Source of the DNA: JACMLD01 sp044227095
GTDB lineage: Bacteria > Bacteroidota > Bacteroidia > Chitinophagales > Chitinophagaceae
DNA length: 64,000 nt
Assembly: GCA_044227095.1 (NCBI GenBank)
Contig: JBGAFV010000002.1
Span: 310,001 to 374,000 of the forward strand
Direction: 5' to 3'
Positions 51,358 through 60,462 of the stretch are shown here, one piece after another. The notes under the pieces were generated by a model, which saw only the letters and a list, made by a program, of their open reading frames with translations, was not told where the DNA came from and made no database searches. The position numbers were made by a program, and so were the translations under genes. Numbering within the stretch: position 1 is the stretch's first letter; each line of letters opens with the position of its first letter.

Positions 51358-52653
51358 ATGAACAAACTAAAAATCTCCTTCGAACAATTTGCTGTTACAA
51401 AACACCTATTAAAGTGGACGTTATACGCTTTGCCAGTTGCCTTTTTTTCCGGCTCTGTTGTTGCATTGTTTCTTTGGTTGCTTGATAAGGTTACTGTACT
51501 AAGATGGCAAAACACATGGTTATTGTACCTGCTTCCATTTGCAGGTATGCTTATTTATTTTCTCTACAAAATAGCTGGAAAAAATAGTGAAGCAGGAAAC
51601 AACCTCATCATGGATGAAATACATCAACCTGGTGGCGGTGTTCCTGCAAGAATGGCCCCTTTGGTTGTAGCAACAACATTAATTACCCATTTATTTGGCG
51701 GCTCGGCCGGACGTGAAGGCACTGCCGTACAAATTGGCGGAAGCATTGCGGCCTTCCTTGGCAGAACATTTAAACTACAGCCTGCAGACATAAGAATACT
51801 TTTAATGACTGGTATTGCCGCTGGTTTCGGGGCAGTATTTGGCACACCTGTTACCGGTGCTATTTTTGCACTTGAAGTTTTAATTATTGGAACAATAAGA
51901 TATGATGCGCTGGTTCCTTGTCTTATTGCAAGTGTGCTGGCAGATATTACCTGTACTTCCTGGGGCATTCATCACACCAAATACCATATCAGCACAATAC
52001 AGGATATAAATTGGTTTACACCGCTTATACACGTGGATTTTTTATTGTTAGGTAAAGTAATCATTGCCGGAATTTCGTTTGGGCTTTCCAGTTATCTATT
52101 TGCATACCTACAGCATGGCATAAAAAAATACAGCAATCAATTTATAACACAGAAATGGCTTATACCTGCCATTGGCGGACTTATCATTATTATGCTGTGT
52201 TTTGTTACTGGCACTACAGATTATATTGGGCTTGGTGTTACTTCCAGTAATGCTAATGGTGTTTCCATTGTTTCATCATTTACGCCCAATGGTGCAAATA
52301 GTTTCAGCTGGTTATGGAAAATTATTTTTACAGCTATTACACTTGGTATGGGTTTTAAAGGTGGGGAAGTAACGCCCCTGTTTTTTATTGGCGCCGCATT
52401 GGGCAATACCATTGCAACCATAACAGGCGCACCTATAGATCTGTTTGCAGGGCTTGGCTTTATTGCAGTGTTTGCAGGTGCTACTAATACACCTGTTGCC
52501 TGCACCATTATGGGTGTGGAATTATTTGGCGGCGAGCATGTGTTGTACTATGCCATCGCCTGCTTTACAGCTTATTACTTTAGCGGTTATTCCGGAATTT
52601 ATACTGCGCAAAAGCGTCAGGCAGGAAAAATAAACAGCGATTATTTGGCATAA
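51358..52653 (+). CDS. ClC family chloride channel/antiporter
   Basis: A 431-aa polytopic ClC protein. The GSGIP-like filter segment is PGGGVP (91-96); GGSAGREGTAVQIGG (114-128) holds the gating glutamate E120. A later GFKGGEVTPLFFIGAALGNTIA matches the GxFxP filter region. It moves chloride or another anion, probably in exchange for protons. Its stop overlaps the convergent META lipoprotein by 13 bp. Confidence 0.9.
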   Translation: MNKLKISFEQFAVTKHLLKWTLYALPVAFFSGSVVALFLWLLDKVTVLRWQNTWLLYLLPFAGMLIYFLYKIAGKNSEAGNNLIMDEIHQPGGGVPARMAPLVVATTLITHLFGGSAGREGTAVQIGGSIAAFLGRTFKLQPADIRILLMTGIAAGFGAVFGTPVTGAIFALEVLIIGTIRYDALVPCLIASVLADITCTSWGIHHTKYHISTIQDINWFTPLIHVDFLLLGKVIIAGISFGLSSYLFAYLQHGIKKYSNQFITQKWLIPAIGGLIIIMLCFVTGTTDYIGLGVTSSNANGVSIVSSFTPNGANSFSWLWKIIFTAITLGMGFKGGEVTPLFFIGAALGNTIATITGAPIDLFAGLGFIAVFAGATNTPVACTIMGVELFGGEHVLYYAIACFTAYYFSGYSGIYTAQKRQAGKINSDYLA

Positions 52654-53087
52654 TCAGCTTCAAACCTTGCCATCGGGTATTTGTTCCCTTTGTTCAGCAT
52701 TAGTCGCCTGCCATTGTGGATATAGTTATCCGTTTCTCTTAGGACTTCCAGTAATTTATTTTCAGTTTCAAGGTCGCTACAGGCCATCATTGTACCCATT
52801 ATATTTGAAAAAGCAATCCTGCTGCTATCCTGCAGTTCAAACTTTCCGCCAAACCCGTTGCAACCCGCAAAACCTTCAAGCCGGTTACCTTCTTTAGTTA
52901 GCTTAATATAAATCACTTTTTTATCTGGCGATGTTGGCGGTTTAACTGGTTTCCCTCTCAGCTCCGTTAATTTCCAATAAGTATTTGTTATTTCTACAAG
53001 ACCTGTATCAGCTGAAACAACTTTTGGGGGAGTACATGCAAGACAAGTACAAACTGCAAAAAGAAAAAACAGCAACATGATTTTCAT
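52641..53087 (-). CDS. META domain lipoprotein (HslJ-like)
   Basis: A 148-aa protein with a lipobox (CTCLACTPP, Cys18) and META domain: NTYWKLTELRGKPVKPP, LEGFAGCNGFGGKFELQDSSRIAFSNIMGTMMACSD and a closing LMLNKGNKY. META/HslJ proteins are envelope stress or heat-shock related; the exact function is unknown. It overlaps the end of the ClC gene. Confidence 0.88.
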   Translation of the reverse strand: MKIMLLFFLFAVCTCLACTPPKVVSADTGLVEITNTYWKLTELRGKPVKPPTSPDKKVIYIKLTKEGNRLEGFAGCNGFGGKFELQDSSRIAFSNIMGTMMACSDLETENKLLEVLRETDNYIHNGRRLMLNKGNKYPMARFEADYAK

Positions 53088-53208
53088 AAAAAATATTTAC
53101 TGGAAAATAAAGATAATAAGATGCTCAAATGTAGGTTTTTCTGCCATGTAAAAAACAGAAAACTATTGATGCAAATGTTAACGGTCTATTTATAAAAAAA
53201 GCCGCCAA

Positions 53209-53577
53209 TTATTTTTTGAAGATAAAATATACAGCTACAACTAAAAATCCGAAGCCAATAATATGGTTGCTTGTAAATTTCATGTCCTTAAAAAAAATCA
53301 GGGAGAAAACCATAAATACAATTAGTGTAATTGCTTCCTGTATTACTTTCAACTGTACTAATGAAAAAGGCCCACCATTATCTGCAAAGCCAATTCTGTT
53401 TGCGGGTACCTGGAAACAATATTCAAAAAATGCAAGTCCCCAGCTAATGAGTACAATAACCCATAATGCAGCCTGGTGTGTTGTCTTACCAAAAAATTTT
53501 AAATGTCCATACCAGGCCAATGTCATAAAAGCATTAGAAAGAAACAATAAACCAATAGTTGAAAAATATTTTGACAT
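53209..53577 (-). CDS. DUF486/DMT family small membrane protein
   Basis: A 122-aa protein with four helices: about 7-25, 38-55, 75-98 and 103-120. The family pattern includes SNAFMTLAWYGHLKF, SWGLAFFEYCFQVPANRIG and QLKVIQEAITLIVFMVFS. DUF486 proteins are related to small drug/metabolite transporters. Substrate unknown. Confidence 0.88.
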   Translation of the reverse strand: MSKYFSTIGLLFLSNAFMTLAWYGHLKFFGKTTHQAALWVIVLISWGLAFFEYCFQVPANRIGFADNGGPFSLVQLKVIQEAITLIVFMVFSLIFFKDMKFTSNHIIGFGFLVVAVYFIFKK

Positions 53578-53925
53578 ACATGCAATGAGTTTAGTTTTTA
53601 TAAACGATCTTTTATTGAATTATCAAATATATGATTGCTGCATTAATTTTTTTAGTGTACCTAAAGTAACATAAGTACGCAAATGTATTAATTGTGCATT
53701 CATTAAAGCAATGATAAGGTGCCGGCACATTCATAATTGGAGGAAATCGACTACTGGCCTGGTTGATTGTATTGCACTAAAAATACAAAGGCTAAAGTCC
53801 TGTTGGGGAAAAAAATACACAGTTTTAATCTATTCCAGGCAATAAAAGAAGGTTTTGAAATAACGCAAAAACTGTGCAAGTGATTTTATAAAAAGGCTGT
53901 GTGATTTTCATTAATTTGAATACTT
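53578..53925. promoter_or_regulatory. 348-nt gap upstream of the TonB receptor
   Basis: No gene or clear repeat was seen. Before the receptor start is ttaatttgaatactt, a TAATTTG variant of the -7 box about 8 nt before the ATG; no -33 TTTG at the right distance. Confidence 0.35.
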
Positions 53926-56073
53926 ATGCAACCTCGAAAAATGATTTTCTTAATACCAATCAAAAGAAATCTAATCAGCCTTTGCGTTTTTTTCTTTTCT
54001 CCATTTTTTCTGTTTGCACAAAAAGATACAGCAAGTGTAAGCAAGTTGCTGGAACTTTCGCTTGAAGATCTAATGAACATAAAAGTTGTAACTGCTACTG
54101 GTTATCTTCAAACCACTTCTGAAGCACCATCTACCATTACTGTTATTACTGCGCAACAAATTACAGACCGCGGGTATGAACAGCTGGAAGATGCGCTGCG
54201 TGATATACCGGGTATTGATATGATTCATATTAACGGCTATGCGCCAACGCTTATTTACTTTCGCGGAATGTATGGTGCAGAAAACCTGCGGGCATTACTA
54301 ATGATTGATGGCATTGTGGAAAACAATATCCTCGGTAGTAATGATGTTGCCGGGCCAGCATATAGCCTTCACAATGCTGAACGTATTGAAATCATCTGGG
54401 GACCAGTTTCTGCATTGTATGGTTCCAACGCTTTTGGTGGCGTTATCAACATCATATCAAAAAAAGGGGCAGCTATAAATGGCCTTCAGGCGCAGCAGGG
54501 TTTTGGCAGCTTCACAACTTCGTTTACAAAACTCAGTTTTGGCCTTAAAAAAGATAACTGGGATTTTGCTGTTGCAGGAACACTTTACAGCACAAATGGG
54601 CCATCGTTTAAAAACAGGGATCCTAACTATTCTGCTTCTTATGTAGATAAAGCCAATTCATTAAACGTATCGCTTGGCTATCAAACATTAAAATCAAAAA
54701 CAACATTCGGTTTCCGAACATATAGAACGCCAATGGGCTGGGGTACTTATTCAAACAGCCCTACGGTTTACCTGGGCCTACCGCCACAAGGAAATCTTAA
54801 CAAAGGCATTGTTGGCATCCTCCAAAGCAATATACGTGGAGAAAGATCGGGGCTTGATGACGCATACCTCCGCACCTATTTTGTACAACATGAATACGCC
54901 CCTAATGAAAAAATAAACTTTCTTGGACGCTTTGTTTACCGGGAAACAGGCACGGCAGAAGATTCTTACGTGTATGTAACTGTAGATGGAACAAAACTTA
55001 TAAGAGCCCCTATAGCCACTTACTCAAATCGGTTATTTGGAGAGCTTTCTGCCAATTATTCACCATCCAAAATGCACCGCTTCGCCGCAGGCATACAATT
55101 TTACCAGGACAATGTAGAATCTGGTGCAAGAAAATCTACTTTTGACAGTACCATTTATCTTATAGATGGAAGAGATACAGTAACTAATCTCCGCGCAACT
55201 TTTTTGCCCAGGGCCTATGATATACGAAACAACTTTGGCAGTTTTTTACAGTATGTCCTCAATACAAATCTTTTTATAAAAACAAACTTTACTGTTAGCA
55301 TGCGTTACGATCGCAACAGTTATTTTGGCGATGCTTTCAGTCCAAGATTTGCCATAGTAAACCAACCATCAGAAAAGCTTACTTTAAAATTTCAGTTTGG
55401 AACAGCATTTCGTGCACCAACCAATCTTGAAATATACCAAACACCCAATACGAGTTTTAAGTTAAAGGAGGAGAAAATTAAAACGTACGAATTCAACATC
55501 ATTTATGCAATTTCCGGTCACTTACGGCTTCAGCTAAATGCTTTCAGAAATGAATTGACAGATGTAATTGTACTTGGCAATCTTTCTGGTTTAAATCCCG
55601 ATAAAAACCCGGGTGTTATAAAAATTAACGGCATAGAAGCAATTGCAGAAATTGGCCTCACTAAAAACATTTCTGGTTTTATGAATTTTACCTGCCAGGA
55701 TGGGCAAGGCAAAAATCTTATTACCATGTACGAGGGGGCTATACCCGGTGTTGCAAAATTTAAAGGCAATGCCGGCATCACTGTAAAAACAGCAAACCTT
55801 TTTATTTTTAATGCCAGCGGCAATTGGGTGGGCACCCGTACGTCACCAAGAACAGATCCATATGGGCCCGTAGCTGGTTATTTCCTCGCAAATGCATCCA
55901 TTAGCACACAACCATTGTTTAAGCAAAAAATTACGGCAAGCATAACCGTACATAATTTATTAAATACCAAGTGGCTGGATCCTGGCTTCAGAACAGCAGA
56001 CGGTTTATTGTATTCTACCGTTCTTGAACAACCAGGAATTAATGGGCTTTTTAAAATTGGCATCAGTCTTTAA
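53926..56073 (+). CDS. TonB-dependent outer membrane receptor
   Basis: A 715-aa receptor. After a signal peptide (to about residue 30) comes LLELSLEDLMNIKVVTATGY, then the plug (about 55-170: EAPSTITVITAQQITDRGYEQLEDALRDIPGID, RGMYGAENLRALLMIDG, ERIEIIWGPVSALYGSNAFGGVINIISKKG) and a 22-strand-type barrel ending in LFKIGISL with a terminal aromatic-like pattern. It lacks the carboxypeptidase-regulatory domain of SusC proteins, so it is more like proteobacterial cobalamin or siderophore receptors. It is the first gene of a four-gene operon with YfiR, a histidine kinase and a response regulator. Confidence 0.9.
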   Translation: MQPRKMIFLIPIKRNLISLCVFFFSPFFLFAQKDTASVSKLLELSLEDLMNIKVVTATGYLQTTSEAPSTITVITAQQITDRGYEQLEDALRDIPGIDMIHINGYAPTLIYFRGMYGAENLRALLMIDGIVENNILGSNDVAGPAYSLHNAERIEIIWGPVSALYGSNAFGGVINIISKKGAAINGLQAQQGFGSFTTSFTKLSFGLKKDNWDFAVAGTLYSTNGPSFKNRDPNYSASYVDKANSLNVSLGYQTLKSKTTFGFRTYRTPMGWGTYSNSPTVYLGLPPQGNLNKGIVGILQSNIRGERSGLDDAYLRTYFVQHEYAPNEKINFLGRFVYRETGTAEDSYVYVTVDGTKLIRAPIATYSNRLFGELSANYSPSKMHRFAAGIQFYQDNVESGARKSTFDSTIYLIDGRDTVTNLRATFLPRAYDIRNNFGSFLQYVLNTNLFIKTNFTVSMRYDRNSYFGDAFSPRFAIVNQPSEKLTLKFQFGTAFRAPTNLEIYQTPNTSFKLKEEKIKTYEFNIIYAISGHLRLQLNAFRNELTDVIVLGNLSGLNPDKNPGVIKINGIEAIAEIGLTKNISGFMNFTCQDGQGKNLITMYEGAIPGVAKFKGNAGITVKTANLFIFNASGNWVGTRTSPRTDPYGPVAGYFLANASISTQPLFKQKITASITVHNLLNTKWLDPGFRTADGLLYSTVLEQPGINGLFKIGISL

Positions 56074-56148
56074 AAGCCAACTATGAAAAACTATTATGGA
56101 AATTTATTTTTGTGCACTTTCTTAAAGTATAAGGGAAATTATTTTTCT

Positions 56149-56664
56149 ATGCTGAAAAAATTCCTGCCGCTTTTTTTATTGTTATCGTTTGCCAAAACGG
56201 TTGAAGTACGGGCACAGGAAAAAGAAGCAACCCTCAAAGCAGCTTTCATTTTTAATTTTACAAAATACATTGACTGGGATACAACCCGAAACAACGATGA
56301 TTTTGTTATTGGCGTTATAGGACCATCTGCTGTTACACCGCCGCTTGCTGATATTGCAAAAGACAATCTTGCAAACAATAAAAGAATTGTCATCAGGCAA
56401 TTCAGCAAACCAGATGAAATTACCTGGTGTAATATCCTGTTCATTCCACAAAAAAATCATTACCTATTGCAAAACATACTTGACCGCACAGGTAAAGGCA
56501 CTTTAACTATAAGTGAAGAAGAAGGATACGCAAAACAGGGCACTGCCTTCAACTTTGTGATTATAAACGACAAACTTAAATTTGAATCAAACCTAAATGC
56601 TATCAATGCTGCAGGGTTAAAAGCAAGTTCACAATTATTAAAACTGGCTATACTTGTTTACTGA
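56149..56664 (+). CDS. YfiR family (DUF4154) periplasmic protein
   Basis: About 171 aa from ATG 56149 (MLKKFLPLFLLLSFAKTVEVRAQ, signal peptide); ATG 56083 would add a 22-residue tail. DUF4154 pattern: KEATLKAAFIFNFTKYIDWD, DFVIGVIGPSAVTPPL, CNILFIPQKN and GTLTISEEEGYAKQGTAFNFVIINDKLKFESNLNAINAAGLKASSQLLKLA. In Pseudomonas YfiR restrains a diguanylate cyclase from the periplasm; here the downstream partner is a histidine kinase, so it may gate that instead. Confidence 0.88.
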   Translation: MLKKFLPLFLLLSFAKTVEVRAQEKEATLKAAFIFNFTKYIDWDTTRNNDDFVIGVIGPSAVTPPLADIAKDNLANNKRIVIRQFSKPDEITWCNILFIPQKNHYLLQNILDRTGKGTLTISEEEGYAKQGTAFNFVIINDKLKFESNLNAINAAGLKASSQLLKLAILVY

Positions 56665-56682
56665 GCTAAAACAAAAATTGTA

Positions 56683-58074
56683 TTGTTTAAACTAAACGAC
56701 ATATCAATCCGGAGTAAACTGATACTAATGCAGGTATTTACCAGCGTAATGGTATTGGGAATATTTTCTGCTGTGTATATTATTACTGATATTAGGTTCT
56801 ATAAACAAAGAAAAGCAGAAAGCATGATAAGCCTTGCAAGGGTAACGGGCATCAACAGTCTTTCTACACTCCAGTTTTCTGACAATGAAACTGCAAACAA
56901 TATTCTTTTAGAATTGCAGAAAAACTCTCCAGACATTATTTATGCAGCAATACTTGATGCTAACGATAAAATTTTTGCCAGCTATATAAGACCGGGGCTC
57001 GATGCTTCAATAATACCAAATTCGGCCAGTATAAAACAAGCCTTATATACAGACAGCACACTTATTGTAAGCAATGCTATAATCGATCACAATAAAAAAG
57101 CCGGAAAAATAATATTGGAAACAGAACTTTCTGAGTTGCGTGAAATGACAAAATCCAAATTCAGGATTGTAGCTGTTGTACTCCCCATAGCACTTGCCTT
57201 CGCATTTATAATTGCCATAATTGTGCAATCGTATATTTCAAGAAGGTTACTAAGGGTAGTAAGCACAATGCAAATAGTTAGCAATACCGGCGATTATAAT
57301 CAGTCTATTAAAGAAGAAGGTAATGATGAAATCAGTACACTTACCAATGTTTTTAATAAACTGCTTGAGCAGGTAAAAGAAAACCAGCAAAGAAAAGATG
57401 AATTTATAGGTATTGCAAGCCATGAATTAAAAACACCTTTAACTACTATAAAAGGATACCTGGAACTCCTGCACGTGATGGAGAAGCAGGAACCAAACAA
57501 ACAATTTGTACAAAAAGCATTGGAAAATACCAATAAACTGGAAAGGCTGATAAAAGATTTGCTGGATGTTTCCAATATCCAGAGCGGGCAATTAAAACTG
57601 GTAAAAGAACCATTTGATATAGACCAGTTGCTGAATGAAACAATTGCTGCTTTTCAGATGATAACCAAAACACATTCTATAATAAGGGAAAATAATTCAG
57701 GACAACAAACCGTGGTTGCAGACAGGCAACGGATAGAGCAGGTATTGCTTAATCTTTTATCCAATGCCACTAAATATTCGCCCGGCGAAAAAAATGTTTT
57801 GGTAAGCAGTATAGAGCAAGGCAACAAACTAATTATTAAAATCAGGGATTTTGGAACCGGAGTTGCTACAGAAGAACACGAAAGTATTTTTAACCGTTTT
57901 TATCGTACAAAAGATGTATCAAAACATATTGTAGGATTTGGGTTGGGCTTGTACATCTGCAGGGATATCATACAAAGGCACAATGGAACAATATGGGTAG
58001 AAAATGAAACAAAAGGTTCGGCTTTTTACTTTTCTTTACCACTTAACCAATCGCCGGAAGTATCAGTTTCATAA
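56683..58074 (+). CDS. Membrane sensor histidine kinase, CHASE8-HAMP-HisKA
   Basis: A 463-aa kinase from a TTG start, 18 bp after yfiR. TM1 at about 12-35, a periplasmic CHASE8-like domain (about 38-155: MISLARVTGINSLSTLQFSDNETANNILLELQ), TM2 at about 160-185, HAMP to about 238, HisKA with IGIASHELKTPLTTIKGYL, and HATPase with N box NLLSNATKYSPG, DFGTGV and VGFGLGLYICRDII. CHASE8 kinases and cyclases often travel with YfiR. Signals to the response regulator at 58113. Confidence 0.92.
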   Translation: MFKLNDISIRSKLILMQVFTSVMVLGIFSAVYIITDIRFYKQRKAESMISLARVTGINSLSTLQFSDNETANNILLELQKNSPDIIYAAILDANDKIFASYIRPGLDASIIPNSASIKQALYTDSTLIVSNAIIDHNKKAGKIILETELSELREMTKSKFRIVAVVLPIALAFAFIIAIIVQSYISRRLLRVVSTMQIVSNTGDYNQSIKEEGNDEISTLTNVFNKLLEQVKENQQRKDEFIGIASHELKTPLTTIKGYLELLHVMEKQEPNKQFVQKALENTNKLERLIKDLLDVSNIQSGQLKLVKEPFDIDQLLNETIAAFQMITKTHSIIRENNSGQQTVVADRQRIEQVLLNLLSNATKYSPGEKNVLVSSIEQGNKLIIKIRDFGTGVATEEHESIFNRFYRTKDVSKHIVGFGLGLYICRDIIQRHNGTIWVENETKGSAFYFSLPLNQSPEVSVS

Positions 58075-58112
58075 AATTTAAAACCTTATACTAAACCAAT
58101 AAACTGACAAAC

Positions 58113-58469
58113 ATGAAAAGAATTTTAGTTGCAGACGATGATATTGATATTCTTACCCTCGTTAAAATGACGCTGGGTATGCAGGGCTTTGCAGTAGACG
58201 CTGTCTCTAACTGGAAGGAGATTGATGGAAGGGTTGAACAATTTAACCCCGATTTAATTTTACTGGATGTTTCCCTTGGCGGTGCAGATGGCCGCGACAT
58301 CTGCAAAAGAATAAAGGAGCAGGAAAAAACTAAACACATTCCTGTAATTCTTTTTTCTGCTAATGCAGAAATGGGAGAAAGCATTAATCAATGTCATGCA
58401 CAAGCTTTTATTTCCAAACCATACGAACTCGCAAACTTTCTTAAAGTTATTAGAACTCACATTAATTAG
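58113..58469 (+). CDS. Single-domain response regulator
   Basis: A 118-aa CheY-like receiver only. Acidic pocket D8-D10 (VADDD), phosphorylated D52 (LILLDVSLGG), and K102 (FISKPYE). There is no output domain, so it either acts by protein-protein contact or passes phosphate onward. It lies 38 bp after the kinase gene. Confidence 0.92.
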   Translation: MKRILVADDDIDILTLVKMTLGMQGFAVDAVSNWKEIDGRVEQFNPDLILLDVSLGGADGRDICKRIKEQEKTKHIPVILFSANAEMGESINQCHAQAFISKPYELANFLKVIRTHIN

Positions 58470-58679
58470 CATTACTTCTTCTTACAACTACATCGCTTAA
58501 CCAGGCATACTTTTGTTACGGCAATATTAGCCTGCGCACATCATTCCCCATAGAAAATAATTCCACATTATTGTATAGCTATTGCAACAGCTAAAATCAT
58601 TTGCAGTTATAATAATGACGGCATGGTTTTTTGATCTTTATTCCTGAAAAAATATTGTATAACCTTTAAATCATTTTTT

Positions 58680-58889
58680 ATGGCAGATAAGAAAACAGAA
58701 AACAATAATTATGGACAGCAAAGCAATGAATCTGAAAGAGACCTTGCAGCGAAAGGCGGCCCTGCTACAGGCCTGGGCAATCCGGATGGAAAACATAATA
58801 TCTCTGCGCCTTACGATGCAGATCTTCAAACACAAATAGCAGCTAAAGGAAAAGAAAAAAAGAAAAGAGAACGCATCGATAGCTTATAA
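58680..58889 (+). CDS. Small hydrophilic protein of unknown function
   Basis: A 69-aa protein rich in K, N, D and G, without signal or membrane segment: MADKKTENNNYGQQSNESER...GKEKKKRERIDSL. Probably disordered, similar in composition to small stress-related proteins; a strong bidirectional terminator directly follows, which supports that the gene is expressed. Confidence 0.6.
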   Translation: MADKKTENNNYGQQSNESERDLAAKGGPATGLGNPDGKHNISAPYDADLQTQIAAKGKEKKKRERIDSL

Positions 58890-58903
58890 TTTACAACCTT
58901 CAT

Positions 58904-58946
58904 AAAAACAACAAACACGCATATAGTATGCGTGTTTGTTGTTTTT
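58904..58946. terminator. Bidirectional terminator, 20-bp perfect stem
   Basis: A 20-bp perfect stem, aaaaacaacaaacacgcata on the left, 3-nt loop, with A- and T-runs on both sides, between convergent genes. Confidence 0.93.
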
Positions 58947-58970
58947 ACACCTTCAAAATTTAAAATTCAA

Positions 58971-59456
58971 CTAAAACCTGTAAGCCACATTCCAATCATT
59001 AAGCACGGGGTGTAATAGATTCTTAATCTTTGCAGTAATGCCGGAAATAAAGTTGAAAGGTTTTTGTTGTTTCAATTCTTTGTACACTACATTTTCTATT
59101 TTCACTTTTACAAGTAATATCCCGGCTAAAGCTTCTTGCTGTAAATGAATCCCTTTACCCATAAGATCATGAATTTTTTCCTGTGCATGAACTATTGAGC
59201 CTTCTCCTTCTATTCTCATAAAGAAAGGAAATCCTTTACGATAAAATTCCAGTTGAGCTGTAAAGGGGTTGGCATTTTTCTCTGCAGCCTCAACGCCTTT
59301 ATTTACAAAAAACCAAACATTGCCCTCATCATCAATTTTTAATGCTGTAATAATATAGGTTGAAAAAGCTAGCTGAGATTGTGAACCGCAATTAAACAAC
59401 GCTGTGCCTATTTGCGCAACTTTTAGTTGTATAAAAGGGATGCTTATATTTGTCAT
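58971..59456 (-). CDS. Conserved protein, possibly PNPOx-like split barrel
   Basis: A 161-aa soluble protein (MTNISIPFIQLKVAQIGTALF...). The central part AFSTYIITALKIDDEGNVWFFVNKGVEAAEKNANPFTAQLEFYRKGFPFFMRIEGEGSIV has the beta pattern of flavin-reductase-like or pyridoxamine-phosphate-oxidase-like proteins (general stress protein 26 type). No catalytic residue can be assigned. Confidence 0.55.
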   Translation of the reverse strand: MTNISIPFIQLKVAQIGTALFNCGSQSQLAFSTYIITALKIDDEGNVWFFVNKGVEAAEKNANPFTAQLEFYRKGFPFFMRIEGEGSIVHAQEKIHDLMGKGIHLQQEALAGILLVKVKIENVVYKELKQQKPFNFISGITAKIKNLLHPVLNDWNVAYRF

Positions 59457-59608
59457 AAACTTGTTTTAACAAAACATTTCAAATCGGATACCACAATTAA
59501 AAAAGCATAAAAACATTGCGTTAGAAAAAAAAGTGTGGAAATTTTTCACCGCATTTACAAACCAGGTAATTATTTTTTACCAACCTTATGAATTTTCTTT
59601 TCATAAGC

Positions 59609-59645
59609 AAAAAAGACCCCGCTAAAATTTGCAGAGGTCTTTTTA
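59609..59645 (-). terminator. Terminator of the tandem DUF4242 gene
   Basis: aaaaagacc/ggtcttttt form a 9-bp stem with a second short GC pair inside; on the minus strand the T-run follows. About 50 nt after the stop at 59696. Confidence 0.72.
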
Positions 59646-59695
59646 AAAAAAATCTTAATCAAGGATAAGTTATGCTTGTATGTTTTGGGTAAGTT

Positions 59696-60340
59696 CTACT
59701 GTCCTTGTTTTACCGTAGCAATTGTTTTTGGAAGCAGGCCATGTGCTTCTTTATGTGTATTAATAACAGCGCTTGAATCGGGAGCTTCAGATAAACACAT
59801 AATAATACCATCTTTGGTATCTAACCAATAATTGATAAAGTTTACACCATACTTTTTTTCTGTAGCAAGATCTTTCTGGTGTGCACCGGCTACATCAGCA
59901 GGCATTACTTTTCCTGGTTCAACTTCATGCACATCAAGGTATAAGTTCTTGCCACCAGTAAGAGGAGCTTCAGTACCGTCGGTCATTGGGTAAATATTGT
60001 CTGGCAAAAGACCATGGGCAGCTGCATGCGTTTTACGGATAGATTCACTTGAATAGGCAGACGAAAGACAATAAACATCGCCTTTGGCTGTATCTACCCA
60101 ATACTTGATAAATTGCACATTATATTTTCCTTCAGCCGCCAGATCTTTTGCATGTGCTTTGGCAACATCGTTATAAGAAACTTTGCCTGCACCAAGATGG
60201 TGTACATCTATAAAAAGCTTTTTTGTGCTGTGGGAACCTTTTTTTGCAGCAGGCGTCGAACCGCCTGCGCCGTCCTGTGCTGATAAACTACTTCCTGCAA
60301 AAAATGCCAGGAATGCCAAAATGAAAGAATACATTTTCAT
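59696..60340 (-). CDS. Secreted protein with two tandem DUF4242 domains
   Basis: A 214-aa protein with a signal peptide (MKMYSFILAFLAFFAGSSLSAQ). Two copies of the domain: about 40-120 (KLFIDVHHLGAGKVSYNDVAKAHAKDLA..YNVQFIKYWVDTAKGDVYCLSSAYSSESIRKTHAAAHGLLP) and about 130-210 (NLYLDVHEVEPGKVMPADVAGAHQKDLATEKKYGVNFINYWLDTKDGIIMCLSEAPDSSAVINTHKEAHGLLP). DUF4242 is a ferredoxin-like fold related to nickel-binding SCO4226. It is divergent from an AAA-LuxR regulator whose downstream neighbour is also DUF4242. Confidence 0.85.
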   Translation of the reverse strand: MKMYSFILAFLAFFAGSSLSAQDGAGGSTPAAKKGSHSTKKLFIDVHHLGAGKVSYNDVAKAHAKDLAAEGKYNVQFIKYWVDTAKGDVYCLSSAYSSESIRKTHAAAHGLLPDNIYPMTDGTEAPLTGGKNLYLDVHEVEPGKVMPADVAGAHQKDLATEKKYGVNFINYWLDTKDGIIMCLSEAPDSSAVINTHKEAHGLLPKTIATVKQGQ

Positions 60341-60462
60341 GTTTAGTGATTTAATAGTAAATAATTAATTGCTTAGCAAAGCAACGAACCATTTCAAAAA
60401 CAGGAGTAAGGAGATTTCCCTATATTAGTATTAAGATTGCCTTATTTTACAACCAATAGCTC

